A stretch of DNA of 64,000 bases from Tetrapyrgos nigripes (taxonomy: Eukaryota; Basidiomycota; Agaricomycetes; Agaricales; Campanellaceae). The position numbers were made by a program, and so were the translations under genes. Of this stretch, positions 35,372 to 46,955 are shown piece after piece. The first letter of the stretch is position 1. Each line of letters begins with the position of its first letter. The notes beneath the pieces were generated by a model that had not been told where the DNA came from, searched no databases, and saw only the letters and a list, made by a program, of their open reading frames with translations. The stretch lies in assembly GCA_013368315.1 (NCBI GenBank), contig JAACJM010000013.1, positions 744,001 to 808,000 of the forward strand, in the 5' to 3' direction.

Positions 35372-36574
35372 GTGCTGTCCACAACGACGGCCACGTATCC
35401 CAATCTGGCTTCATCTGTCAATCATGAAAGATGGAAACTTCAGGAAGTAGCCCAAGCTGTTCGGGATGAGCTATTTCGATCCCCATCTTTCCCCAGAAGC
35501 TCCGAGTCGGTCAGGCTGTTCACCCTCGACGTGTCATTGGTCGCACTTGCCGTGAGGTGAGCGAATGAAAGTCTGAATAGCCACACTACAAGGCGGCAAG
35601 ATCGAGTTCAATCTTGGCTTGCCATATTACAATGCTATCTCCTGCACGTTCCTGGTCTCCTTTGTTCTTTGGCAAGTGAGCTGACCACCGAGATTTCATA
35701 GAACAGGTTATCTGGTTGATGCGTTCGCTGTAGAGCGCGCTCAAGAATTTCCCGCATTCCTGCATGGGTTGCGACAGGTAGTACTGATCCTGTCATTCAA
35801 ACGGATTCACCAATCCTGATCGGATCTTCTATCAATAGCGCATTCCTCTGTTCCACCAGGTCGTCCTGATCTACGAACAGCGCTCGGAGCAATCGTTCTT
35901 CATCCACGTTCCGTCGTTCTTGCAACGATCTGTAAACCTCAAGCCCCAAGATCTACATGATCTCCTTTGCATCAGACTTCAGTCCAATCATAATTCTCCA
36001 GAGATCGTAAGTTAGTTTCCTCTTTCTACATGGCTTGGGGAAAGTACTAAAATCAGTACACCCTCAGCTCCCGACCATCCCTGCTCATCTCATTACCGTT
36101 ATCCTGGACTTGACTGCCCAATTGAGGTCCTCGACTGCCGGAAACTATCCAACGGTGATATCCCCTTCTGAAGCACTCCCTTTCCATTCAAGCGTCCCTC
36201 TCGCGGCCTTTCTTCTGGAGTATCCTGTCCTCTACTGCCCTGATGAATCCACGGCAGACCATACGTCTGTTAGTCATCTAGATCAGATCACCCTGGACGT
36301 ATACGAATGCATCATTTCCTTCTCTGACGACCAGACGAGTGGTCGAAAAACTTCTCCACGTCCTGTTGCTGCGTCGTCTCATCCAAGCCCGACATCTACT
36401 CATTCCCTTCTCAAATTTTCATGCCCCTCGCAACTGGGGCTCTCTTCTGAGCGATTAGCTCCTGCTTCCGTTATTTCTAGGCTACAATCACACTTCTCCC
36501 TAAGCATCGCGAAGCTGCACGGCAGTTTACAGATTCAACACAGTACTGTAACTTTGAATGGAGTGGTATTGTAA
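35372..36574 (+). CDS. UPF0739 (C1orf74)-like protein, start unresolved
   Basis: Four coding exons can be joined. They read WKLQEVAQAVRDELF and RLFTLDVSLVALAV, then a short exon with IEFNLGLPYYNA, then YLVDAFAVERAQEFPAFLHG. After IPLFHQVVLIYEQRSEQSFF comes the last exon, LPTIPAHLITVILDL, LPFHSSVPLAAFLLEYPVLY and LKFSCPSQLGLSSERLAP. The order and the LEYPVLY block remind me of UPF0739 (DUF4504), a eukaryotic family of unknown function; this is a tentative match. The frame at 35372 opens without an ATG and is closed by TAG just upstream, so the true start must be in an upstream exon that I cannot place, or the first exon is misread. It ends 113 bases from a convergent gene. Confidence 0.55.
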
Positions 36575-36686
36575 TAGGCATCACGGAGTTACTGAAGTCT
36601 TGACTTCTTGGCTCTAACCTTGATGAATTCACCGGGGGCACATCGATAACATTATCTAGCACGACGACCATCACTACTTACATAGA

Positions 36687-39188
36687 TCACTCTACATCTA
36701 CATTGATAACTTTTATATCCTCAAACGGTTTATCCAGTTTGTTGGTCTTGACATTCTCAATCGTGTGAACAACTTCCAGACCAGATATCACCCGGCCAAA
36801 GATCGTATGCTTTTTGTCCAACCACGGAGTGGCAGTCGTGGTAATAAAGAACTGGGATCCGTTCGTGTTGGGACCTGCATTTGCCATACTAACAGTGTAG
36901 GGCCTAATTATGACGAAGGAGAGGGAAAAAATCCATCAATAACGAGGTCTAGACACACCCAAAAATCCCACATACCTATCATGCTTCAAATCATCAGAAA
37001 ACTCATCCTCAAACTCCCTATCCCAAATCGATGTTCCCCCCTGTTCCATCTCCAAGAGGATCCCCAGTCTGGATCATAAACTTGGGGATGACACGGTGGA
37101 AGATGATACCCTCGAAATAACTATTGCGAGCATGCCCGACAAAGTTTTCGACAGCTTTAGGTGCCTGTTGCGGGAACAGTCGTATGTGAATGTCTCCAAC
37201 GGTTGTGTGGATGGTAGCTGAATTGGCCAGCGGAGAGGGTCCGCCTTTGCCGGCAGCAGGAGCGGCTGCAGCAATACTCTGTTCTTCACGTGTAGGACGC
37301 TCATTGAAGATGTCCCTGTCTCCTGACTTGTTGTCTCTGGAAGGAGTTTAGTGTAAAGTAAAAGAGGTACCCAATCTTTGTACTCACTCAGGTTCAGATC
37401 TTGTAAACATGTAGAAACGTTGACGTTTGAAGCCTGCGCAGAAAAGAATCGGATCTCTAGCTTCTTTGTCGGCCAAGATTGGGTTTGCAGATGCAGCCAT
37501 AGCCTGTGTAGTAGATATTTGAGTATTGGTTGGGTACTAGTTCGTCAGACCACTCACCATGGTGGTCAGTGAACGTTTAGCGGGTGCTCCTTGGTATATA
37601 CTAAGATTCAGGAATCGAACCACTTCATCTTTTCCTAGGAGTCGAGCAACGCGATTGGTTACAGTGTTGACAACTTTAAGAGCAGGTCAGCGCAGCTCGA
37701 CCTTCCAACCAGAGTGATATCACCTTTGATGCCCAGCAAAGACCCATATATGATGAAAGCACCACTCTCATCCCATATAACATTGCTCCAGCGGCCAGGA
37801 ACACGTCCATCAGGGCCAGGCAATTCAAGCTCTCTCTCTGCGGCCAAGCGACGACCAAACTCCATATCTTCAACTTTGTAAACGGCAGTCCCTGCCTGCT
37901 GCATTTCCTGTATCGCTGCTAGCGACTCATCGTATTTTCGGGTCAATTTGCCGTTCAAGAAAGAGAAGATTCGAATCTGTCGATCAGGAAGGGAGAAAGT
38001 GACGAATGAGGAAGAATCCGGGGAAAGAGTGATGCACGTAGGCGTTGATTTCGACTGGAATGGAGAAAAGGTTAGTTTTACGAAACCGAAACCGACTACA
38101 AAAGCGCACCTTTTTGAACTCATATAGGTCTGTCTCACTTTTGAATGACCACAAACCAGGGGCATTTTTAGGTAATGAAAATGGCTCTGTAGGTTGCCAA
38201 TATTCTATAAATCCCTCCTCATCAGCTGAAATAACCGTGTCGTACTTGTCGCTATACTACACGGAAAAGCTGAGTGAAGGTATAGACTTGCAGAATCAAA
38301 GGCAGACTCACCGTCATGAGATGAACGGGGAAACGATGAAGTGTGTCCACTGTTTCGAGAGGCATGTTAGTTCCACGGCCGTCGTATAGCCTGATTGTTC
38401 CAGAAACTGCGTCTGAACTAAGGTATGTCAACAGGAGAGAATCCAGGGCGCGTCGTGGAACTCACATGGCAAGCAGACCTTGAGCTTGTCCACGTCGATG
38501 GACCCAGCAACATGCGTGAGGAGTGTATCCCAAAGTGATCATGTTGATCATGTCTGTAAGTCGATAGTCAACATCGAAGGCTGAGAGAAAAAATGTCGTT
38601 AGACACTCACCAAAATTCATGACATCAAATATTTTAGCAGTCCCATCCTCAGATACGCTGGCAAAAAGCTGCCCGTCTGCGCTGGCAGAAACTCCGACAA
38701 TGAGAGAAAGATGCGCTCGGTAGTGCTTTACGAATTCGATCCCTGTGTCTTGCTTCTTCCAAAGTTTGACGTGTCCATCGACAGAGGTTGTTATCAAGAA
38801 CTCGGTCCTACGTATAACAGTAAGCGAAAAGCGCTGTGAAATGGAGGAGAAACGCGTACTTTGTGACAACACAGAAATTGATCACCTCGCGGTGCATAAA
38901 GCTCTTCCAGTATTGGTCGGTATTTGGCAAATGGTCCAGATACAATCTCTCATGAGGGAGAACTAGAATAATTCTATGGATATTCAGGCTAACGCATCCT
39001 GATTCAAAGGTGGACATACCTTTTCTCTTCTTCTTCGACGATCCTTCTGCTCCGGCTGGCATAGGCACTGGACCTAGGTCGTCGTCGTCGCTTTCAGCAG
39101 CGTCAGAAACATTAGGTGCGTTTCCGTTGGGTTCTTCATTGCGTCCTCGCTTCCCAAGAACAGAGGGGTCCTTTTCTGAATCGGACAT
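36687..39188 (-). CDS. WD40-cyclophilin peptidyl-prolyl isomerase (PPWD1-like), apparent frameshift
   Basis: The protein has an N-terminal acidic leader ([16 protein letters not shown]) and WD40 repeats ([55 protein letters not shown]). A cyclophilin domain closes it: [53 protein letters not shown] and [14 protein letters not shown]. The catalytic FHR and the QxxF loop are intact. PPWD1 works with spliceosomes in animals. In the exon with DPLGDGTGG a run of six G (plus-strand C run 37036-37041) shifts the frame to a stop after NIDLG. With five G the expected [12 protein letters not shown] would follow. No intron can bypass this. Either the base is a homopolymer error or the gene has lost its last ~100 residues. 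Confidence 0.85.
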
Positions 39189-39339
39189 GGTCGGCTCTTG
39201 CAGAACCGCTTGGCGAACATGAGGCATATTTGGCATAGGCTGTCAAAACAAACAATGCTCCTTCGTACAAGTACATAGACTGCAGTGTACAGATTATAAG
39301 TATGCATAAGTTACATGGATGCTAGCAAAATAATGAAAA

Positions 39340-42300
39340 TCAATGCATCAACTCCCTTCCCGACTTCAAGAGCTCTTCTACAATCTCAGTCCAATCCACA
39401 CCGTCTCCATTGCCAACAGGCGCCTTCTTCGACTTCGATTCTCTCTTTCGGCGTTTGCCTTTACCATCCTCGACGTCGTCTAACTGTTTTCCGTACACCT
39501 GCTTGGCTAGATGCTTAATTTCTCCAAAGTCAGAAGTAGCCTGTGCACGCAAAAATGCAGGATTAGCTGCCCTATGTGTCAGACAGTCCGTTTCGATATA
39601 TCCATCCAAAGAGCCTTCCCATTTGCTCTCTTCCGCAGTATCCATTGCACGACCATCCTTCCATAATGATCCTCCATTGGTTCGCGTTAGAATGCCTTCT
39701 ATATTGAGACTTTCACCAGGTGGAATAGAATTAGGTTGCGAAGGAGTGACACAAGGCATGTCAACCTCCTTGCGCAAGACATGATCAACGTCAACGGCAG
39801 AGAAGAATGCAACACCTTGAGGAAGGTCATCCATGCCCAGTTTGTACGCGAACATGCAACGAGTCCACATGTTGGCGATTTGAAGAGCAAGGGCGGCGCG
39901 ATATTTATCCTCCTCCGTGACAAGATACCTCAACTCATCGTGAACAGAGATGAGATATCTTGCTGCAATATCATATTTCTTTATTAGGTGATTCATAGAG
40001 ACGATGAGCAGATGGAGATAATCGACACCCGACGACTGGACGACCCAGTTGATCCTGGATGGCATGTAGTCAGACCCGAACTCGGCAGGTAGACACTCCT
40101 TCAACAAGGCGTTGGTAACTCCACATCCTAATGCAGGGGTTTGGGGTTTGTCGGACAACGCAATCTCTTCTAGCTTGTTAAACAAGTAGCTCTCTGATCC
40201 TCCAAACCAGAACTTGCGTTCGAAAATATCGTTCCTGTGAGTATTTTTGCCTTTGGTGGACGCGTAAAGGTTTTGCGCAAGCTTTTGGGCCTCCTCTGAA
40301 GTGATCGTAGAGCTTCCTTGCTGCAGGAGTAACATTGCGTGACGCATGCCAGCACCGTAAATTCTCGAATAATTGAAGACTTTAGCCTGGTCTCGGGAGA
40401 TGCCAAGGATGCTGGCTGTCTTAGAATGCAAATCGGTACCGGCAGATTTGGTACCTTCCAGCGTCATCCATCCAATAGCTGTAGCACCATGCATACCAAA
40501 CTGAGCATCACCCATGCAACTGGAAATCCATAACTCTTCTGAATCTACATCTGCCCCGATGATGGCATATCCTGGAGGTGCCCTGACCATGGCCTTGAGT
40601 TCCGAGCCAACACGGTTCTTCTTGGCGTTACTGGCGGTTAACCAAGTCTTCTCGATGGCTCGGCGGGTCACAGTGCCCATTGTAATGACTTGGGGGAGAA
40701 TGAGGCCCCACTTCTTCTGCGTTTGGCTGGGCTTATGCTCAGCCGCAGACGCATCTCCCGTATCTACTGTTGAGGAGATTGCACTCGTAGTACCCTCAAT
40801 CTTTGGGAAACCCATATCCAAGCCTTCATCCTTCTTTTCCCATACAGCCATCTGATTCAGGATACGATCCCTGGCACTGATCCAGTAGCTGCTCTGGGCG
40901 CCAACATCCACCAGACCCTTCAGTTCATCTCCCGCATTACTCTTTATGACTCCATCCATAGCATACTTGAGGAAAGTTTTCGCAAGTGGATTTCCTACGT
41001 TCGCTTTATCGCCATCCTTGTGAGGTAGTTTATAGAACAGATAACCACCACCCAAAGTTGCATCAGCGAATTTCTCGTCTTCGGGATCGTAGAATGTAAG
41101 CGGCGACATGCGCTGAAGCTTTTCTTTCAAGGGAGCGTCTGCCTGAGAAGTCGAATCCAAGAAGGATGAAGGTACACGGAAGGTCCAGCCATGCTCTCGG
41201 GAATAGAACAACGGCTGATCGTACCATGTCATTTTAAGGAGTAGGGGAGAATAACGATTACGAATGGTAATGTCCAACGAGCCAGGGAGCATGTCTTTCT
41301 TGGGCTTGGTCAGATCCCAGAACCACTTCGGCCAGTAAACTGGAGGAGCTTTCGGAGCTTTCGTCGTTGCTTTCTTCTTCTTGACGTTGTATTTCCCCGA
41401 TTTCTCGTCTTCAAGGAAGAGTTCCGTCTCTTCCCAGTCCAACTGACTCAACCAAGGGTCATCATCCTTGTCCACTTCTCGTAGGCGTGCATCGTCAGCT
41501 AGTCTCAGAACATCGCTTTCCTCGACCGATTCTCCTCGGCTGATTCTCTTGGACAACTCCTTGTCACACGATGTCATCCTTCCATCTTCGAGGAGAAGTA
41601 ACGCATGCTGCTTGGAAAGAACGCTAGCGGTTTTTAGGCCCTTTTTTGACGTTGGCAGACGTGTGACGCTATTGTCTGTGGAGAGATAGTGCCATTTTTC
41701 CGAGGGAGTGAAGCGTAAGGGTGAACCTTCGAAGGACAGTTGAAGCAACAGGGGCAAGATGCGTTCCTGCACTTTCTTCGAGAGAGGATCGCACTTGACG
41801 ACGGCATACCATGATGGAACTAATTCACCGGGCTTGCTCTCTGATTCAGCGACGGGGTCAGCCTGTCAGAAACAAAAATAATGAATACATGGTAGTTTTG
41901 CATGTCACAAAAATACACGCACCTCAGCGACGGGCGTTACACCACGACTTTTCCCTGCAACTTTTGGAGACCAATCCATCTGACTCAACCAGACGTCATC
42001 CTTCCACTTGGCTTCAACTTCCTCGCCTGGCGCACCGACTTTGTTTTCCTCAAAAGCAGTCCTAGCCAAACCCTCCAAGCTCTTCCTGACCTTTTGTTCC
42101 ATGGCATTCCAAGTCGATTCGGCGTTCTCCAAGTACTTTTCCCATTCCTCATTCACAGGCAGAAATCCACTTCCCATCGTGATCACACCAGCAAAGCTGA
42201 CTGGATGAGGACAGTTCTTTAAAAATCCAGGCAGGACTTTTTTGAAAACCTGATACGTGACATCCACATCACTGGCACAATACTGTATATAGTCCGAGAT

Positions 42301-43673
42301 CTCTGCAAGAATCTCCTCTGGAGTGTACTTCAAGAAATCGGCACGTATCTCTTTCGAAATATCAATGTCGCAATGTAACTTGGCCACATCGACGAGACTG
42401 TTTCCAGATGTGAGGTCCTCCCAGCGTTTCTGGCCAGTTGCTTCTGCCATGTCGTCATCGTCGAAAGAAGTCTGGAAATTGGAAAGTGGTAGCTCGTCCT
42501 CAGGTGATGTAGCAGACACCAAGGCACCCTCGAGGTCTGCCTCAAGTTGCACGAGCTTGCTCTCCTGGGTGTCGTCGACTACGCGACCAGAAGCAATGTC
42601 TTTCTGCAAAGCCTTGAGCTGTAGTCTCACGTCGTGTAGCAAATGGACCATGGCCTGCACTGCTTCATTCCGAGAATCTATCTCATCCTGCTTCTTCTTC
42701 CGATATTTCATCCAAGCAGGACGTTGATGAGAAGAGATGCCTTTGACGGCGATGTGGAGAGACATAGTGTCAAGGAATCGATTTTTCGTGCCTTCCAGAG
42801 TATATTCCTCGAGTACCCGGGCACGATCATAAGAAATGTTGTGACCGACGACAATACGTGGTACATCTGGAGGACCGAGAGGAATGAGATGTTCAGGGGA
42901 ATTCGAGGTGGGATCGAGTAGCCATGGTGAAATCCACACATACCAAGCGTTAGGAGTCGCGGCACAGGCTATGATAGGGTATGGATGATATTTTGGCATG
43001 GTCTCGACATCAAAGACGAGTAGCTGCTCTGGCTTTCCATCATGTTCAGGATATTCGACGTGCTCTGAGTAATCAGAACCATCCGAAGTATGGTGGTATT
43101 TCGTCCAGCCAGCTTGTAAGTGCCAATCCTCCGGGACTGGTGGTACCGTAGATTCCGCAAGCTGTTTAGCGAGGGATATGTACGGTTCCGATGAGGAATA
43201 GCCAATGCGGTGGAAGTGTTCAAGGAGATTGTTCCCCTGTAACGGCGGTAACACGAAATCGGTCGCAGGGACTGTGGAGGACTGGGATGGGTCGAGGCCA
43301 TGAGCTTTGAGGTGTTCGAGAGAGATGTTCGTGTATGCTGTCGAAGGGGGAGGAAATGTGCAATTTTTGAATATTTGCTCGTGCAAGGATCTAGACAGCA
43401 ATTGTACACCGACGGCATTCCTTTTCGCTGTATGTCAAATTAGAACGCGTTACCATATGATGGAAAATGCTCCTCACCATGTCTTTCCTTTGGCACGTCT
43501 CTCCTTTTGGCTTTTTTGTTCTCTGGCTCCTCTTCCTTGTATTTGAAAACTGCTGGGGGCTTGTTAGGCACTCCGCGGGCTGGAGGTCGTTTGAGAGTCT
43601 GTGCAGCATAAGATCTGGATGCAAAAGAATGAAACCACCGAGGAAGACAAGAATTTGGGAATCTTGTGAGCAT
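39340..43673 (-). CDS. MIP1: Mitochondrial DNA polymerase gamma
   Basis: This family-A polymerase with proofreading exonuclease copies the mitochondrial genome. The N-terminus MLTRFPNSCLPRWFHSFASR is a presequence. Exonuclease motifs: LLVFDVETMPKYHPYP (Exo I), VVGHNISYDRARVLEEY (Exo II) and a conserved YCASDVDVTYQVFKK (Exo III). Polymerase motifs: IIGADVDSEELWISS (A), DQAKVFNYSRIYGAGM (B) and ISVHDELRYLV (C). About four exons, with two very long ones (41772-39340 and 43401-41905). The C-terminus is extended with LTRTNGGSLWKDGR and a Lys/Arg-rich stretch, and ends LLKSGRELMH, as in fungal Mip1. A short intron near 43430-43457 joins EEHFPSY to KRNAVGVQLL. Length is about 1,400 residues. Confidence 0.95.
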
Positions 43674-44028
43674 CCAGGGAACATGAAAGCCAGCAACCAG
43701 AAATTTTAAGTCTGAATACCAGCGGGGTGAAAAAACCTTTACCAAGTAATTTAGTAAAGCGTCTATATTTTACTTCTTCCCACGCACTCATTCCGTGTGG
43801 CGCAGATCCTCACCTGACACGCTCTCCTTCTCGAACTTTGGTCTGCTGTGCTCTCGGATCACCAACCAATAGTTGACTGTGGAGTCTCCAACTCGCGTTC
43901 AACAGTCCTCTTTACCCCACAATGACGCTTGGTGAGGTAGAGTGGCATGATGTCCTCGAGGTCCTGTGGTATAAAGACGCTGGTTGTTTGCTGGTTGTTC
44001 ATCAAATCCAACCTTGAACTAAACCACC
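43674..44028. other. Divergent promoter region
   Basis: 355 bases between polymerase gamma and the secreted-protein gene, divergent. No gene or clear motif noticed. Confidence 0.45.
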
Positions 44029-44713
44029 ATGAAGTCCTTCCTCTTCCTGCCTGCCTTCTTCCTGTGTGCTCTCTCTCAGAGCATCCAAATCATCTCACCT
44101 TCTGACGGGACAGCTGTTACTCCCGGACAGGACTTGACAGTCCAGTTAGGGTTTCCGGTGGGTTTCTATTTCACTCGGACTCATTGCTCTCTTTCGCTCA
44201 TGCACCGCATAGAACTCCTTGACGGGCGTGCAACATGTCTCAGTCGTAATCTCCATGTTCAACTGCGCGGGCGAGCCATGCCCCGTCTCTAGCTCTGGTG
44301 CCGTGCCCGACAGCTTGGGATCACCCTTATTCATGGGAGGCTTCGATCCCGAGTTCCATGAAGGCGCACTCGTAAGCTCCACTCTTCTTAAACCTTTCCA
44401 TTTCTGAACATTTTTCCATTAGCCACCATATCAAAACTTTGTGAGTACTTACTCTCAGCAACGACTCTGCTCGTGTGACCTTACTGCATTTCCGATTTTT
44501 AGACGGTTTCTCTGCCCGACGCTATCACTGGAACCAATATGATCAGCGTAGCTCATTTCATGTTGTTGGGAGTAAGTGAAGACCTCACAGTGGCCTCAGT
44601 CGTTACTGACTTTACCTCAGGCCGGAGCTGAGCCCATCTTCGAATTCAAAAATTCGACTGTACAGATCGGACAAAGCTCATCTCGAAGAGCTATACGAGG
44701 AAGAGTCGTGTAA
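44029..44713 (+). CDS. Small secreted protein, mushroom family of unknown function
   Basis: About 160 residues in four or five exons. The first 17 residues, MKSFLFLPAFFLCALSQ, are a clear signal peptide. The mature part begins IQIISPSDGTAVTPGQDLTV, then NSLTGVQHVSVVISMFNC, DSLGSPLFMGGFDPEFHE, PPYQNFTVSLP and ISVAHFMLLGAGAEPIFEF. It looks like a beta-sandwich and carries N-glycosylation sequons (NFT, NST). I recall a large group of secreted proteins with this layout in Agaricomycetes; no activity is established as far as I know. It ends RRAIRGRVV with no GPI signal. Intron 1 runs from 44158 to about 44211. Confidence 0.75.
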
Positions 44714-44916
44714 TGAGGCACACGCGGCATTACGACGTTTCACGGACGACTGGACTTACGAACCGGTATTATACGATCTGTTGTACTTATTTTTTCTGTA
44801 CAAAACTGTTATGTAATCCAATGCTCTACTCCTTGTGTCATTCGGTTACACAAAGAAAATCTAAGAAGTGAGACCAAAGTGAGGCAGAAAGAAGGCAGAA
44901 AACTTAAAAGGGCAAC

Positions 44917-44966
44917 AAATTTGCCGGCATTTGCCTGTAAGAATGCCGGTACCTATCGGCAAATTT
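44917..44966. repeat. Inverted repeat upstream of the Obg gene start
   Basis: AAATTTGCCG (44917-44926) and CGGCAAATTT (44957-44966) are exact reverse complements with a 30-base spacer. Inside, GCCGGCAT and ATGCCGG form a second, nested pair. It sits just before the likely start codon at 44988 and could fold in the leader RNA or bind a dimeric regulator; neither is shown. Confidence 0.45.
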
Positions 44967-44987
44967 TTGCCAGCAGTCGGCGAATGT

Positions 44988-46799
44988 ATGCTCTTAACAT
45001 CTCCAGCTTTTAAGCCTACGACTTTCTGTCGACGTGTCGCATTCTTTTCATGCTCTGCTACATTAAAAAGCCGTGCTATATACCGAGATGATGAATCTGA
45101 CTGGAACGATCCCGAGGAGTATCGACGACGGCGAAAGACAGAATGGAAACGTAGACAAGGAGTCAGTGATACTTTCTCTCAGATTTCTGTTTTCTTTTAT
45201 TCATATTCTCGATGTATAGGGCCAATCGTTCTTAGACCACCTTATTATCAACGTCAGAGGAGGTGCGTCTTACTGAGATCCTAAACTTCCTCAAAAAACC
45301 TCATATAAATCTTCTCTCCAGGCAAAGGCGGAGACGGCTGCGCCGCCTTCCATCGCGAAAAATGGGTCCCCTTCGGCCCTCCTTCAGGTGGAAACGGCGG
45401 TCGAGGAGGGGACGTCTACATCCTCCCAACCTCTGAACTCACCACTCTCTCCTCCGTTGCCAAACGCGTCCGTGCCGACAACGGCGGTAATGGTATGGGT
45501 GAATGGCAAAATGGTAAAAACGGTGCGCCTTTGATTATACGCGTCCCTTTGGGAACAATAGTCCGACAACTATCTCGGGACGACCCTAGACGTGCAAAAG
45601 ATGAATGGGAAGCTGAGAAGGAGAGTTTGGACGGGTTGGATGCTGACGAGAGGAAAGCGAAGATGAGGGATAAGAGATGGGTGCATTATCCGAGGGCGAG
45701 TGAATCGAATGTGGAGAGGGATACGTTTAAAGAGGCGGAGCAGGTTTTGTTGAAGCAAGAGAGGGAACGGAGGATCGCGAGGCGTATGAAGGAACTGGAC
45801 GAGCCGATATATCTAGACCTTGACCATGAAGAAGTGGTCGAGATTGCTCCCGATGCTCCTCTTGGTCAACCGAGGAAAGGGGACTTTGGTCATTTGATTG
45901 CTTCGGGAGGTGTGGGTGGTGTGGGGAACCCACATTTTCTGTCGCAAGAGAACCGTTCACCCAAGTTTGCTACTCGAGGTCATGAAGGAGAGAGGGTTAC
46001 TCTCTCTCTAGAACTCAAACTCCTGGCTGATATTGGATTAGTCGGGTTCCCAAATGCTGGCAAGAGTACTCTACTTCGTGCTCTCACTGGCGGTAGGGCC
46101 AAAACCGCCGTGGCTGGCTATGCATTTACAACACTCAACCCAGTGGTTGGCGTCGTCCGTGTTGCAGAGGACGGTACATTCGAAGGAGGACTCTCTCGTC
46201 ACGGGATGATACACGACGAAACAATCGTTGAAGAACAAGAACAAAAAGAGAGAATGGAACGAGGAGAACTCGCTGATGCTCTCACTCGCAACCAAGCCAG
46301 CCAAATAGAGGCCGACCAAAAGGGTTATAGCTCTGGACATCGTTTCGACTTGATGGAACGTTTCCGCTTCACAATCGCCGATAACCCTGGGCTTATTTCC
46401 AAGGCTTCGGAGAATGTTGGCTTAGGTCACTCGTTCTTGCGATCCATGGAGCGCTCTCTTGCATTGGTCTACGTGGTTGACTTCTCTGTACCTGAACCTT
46501 GGGAGCAATTGGCCGTTCTTCGGGAGGAACTGGAGCAGTACCAACCTGGAATGAGCCGCAAGGCGCGAATGGTTATTGCTAACAAGGCTGACTTGATGGG
46601 GGCCGATGGTGATCCCGAATCAGTGGTAGAAGCTAAAGAGAAGCTTAGGAGGCTAGAGGAGTTTGTCAAGGAGAATATGTCGGAGGAGGGGCGAATGGAA
46701 GTGATACCCGTTTCTGCCAAATTCAGCCAAAACTTGCAAAAGGTTGTTGGGCTGATGATGTCGTTTGTACAGGAGGCAAGAGATAAAAACGACTCCTGA
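44988..46799 (+). CDS. MTG2: Mitochondrial Obg-type GTPase (Mtg2)
   Basis: Obg GTPases help assemble the large ribosomal subunit; Mtg2 does so in mitochondria. The glycine-rich Obg fold is clear: VRGGKGGDGCAAFHREKWVP, FGPPSGGNGGRGGDVYILP, then VPLGTIVR. The GTPase has GFPNAGKSTLLRALTGG (G1), IADNPGLISKA (G3) and VIANKADLMGADG (G4). Three exons; the small middle exon encodes GQSFLDHLIINVRGG. The start MLLTSPAFKPTTFCRRVAFF at 44988 looks like a presequence. Another in-frame ATG at 44943 would lengthen it. An insert of about 100 charged residues (AKDEWEAEKESL and on) inside the Obg fold is typical of the fungal proteins. It ends FVQEARDKNDS. Confidence 0.93.
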
Positions 46800-46955
46800 C
46801 TTACCCAGATAAACTACAGTATTTACCCATCGCGTTCTGACATCCTTAGTGCAAGTATTAGACAATAGGAATGTGATATTAATCTGAGCCCAACAGAGAG
46901 AAAATAGATATAAGAGTAGATAGTAGGATAAAGCCCATGTGGTATAACTGCTCTG

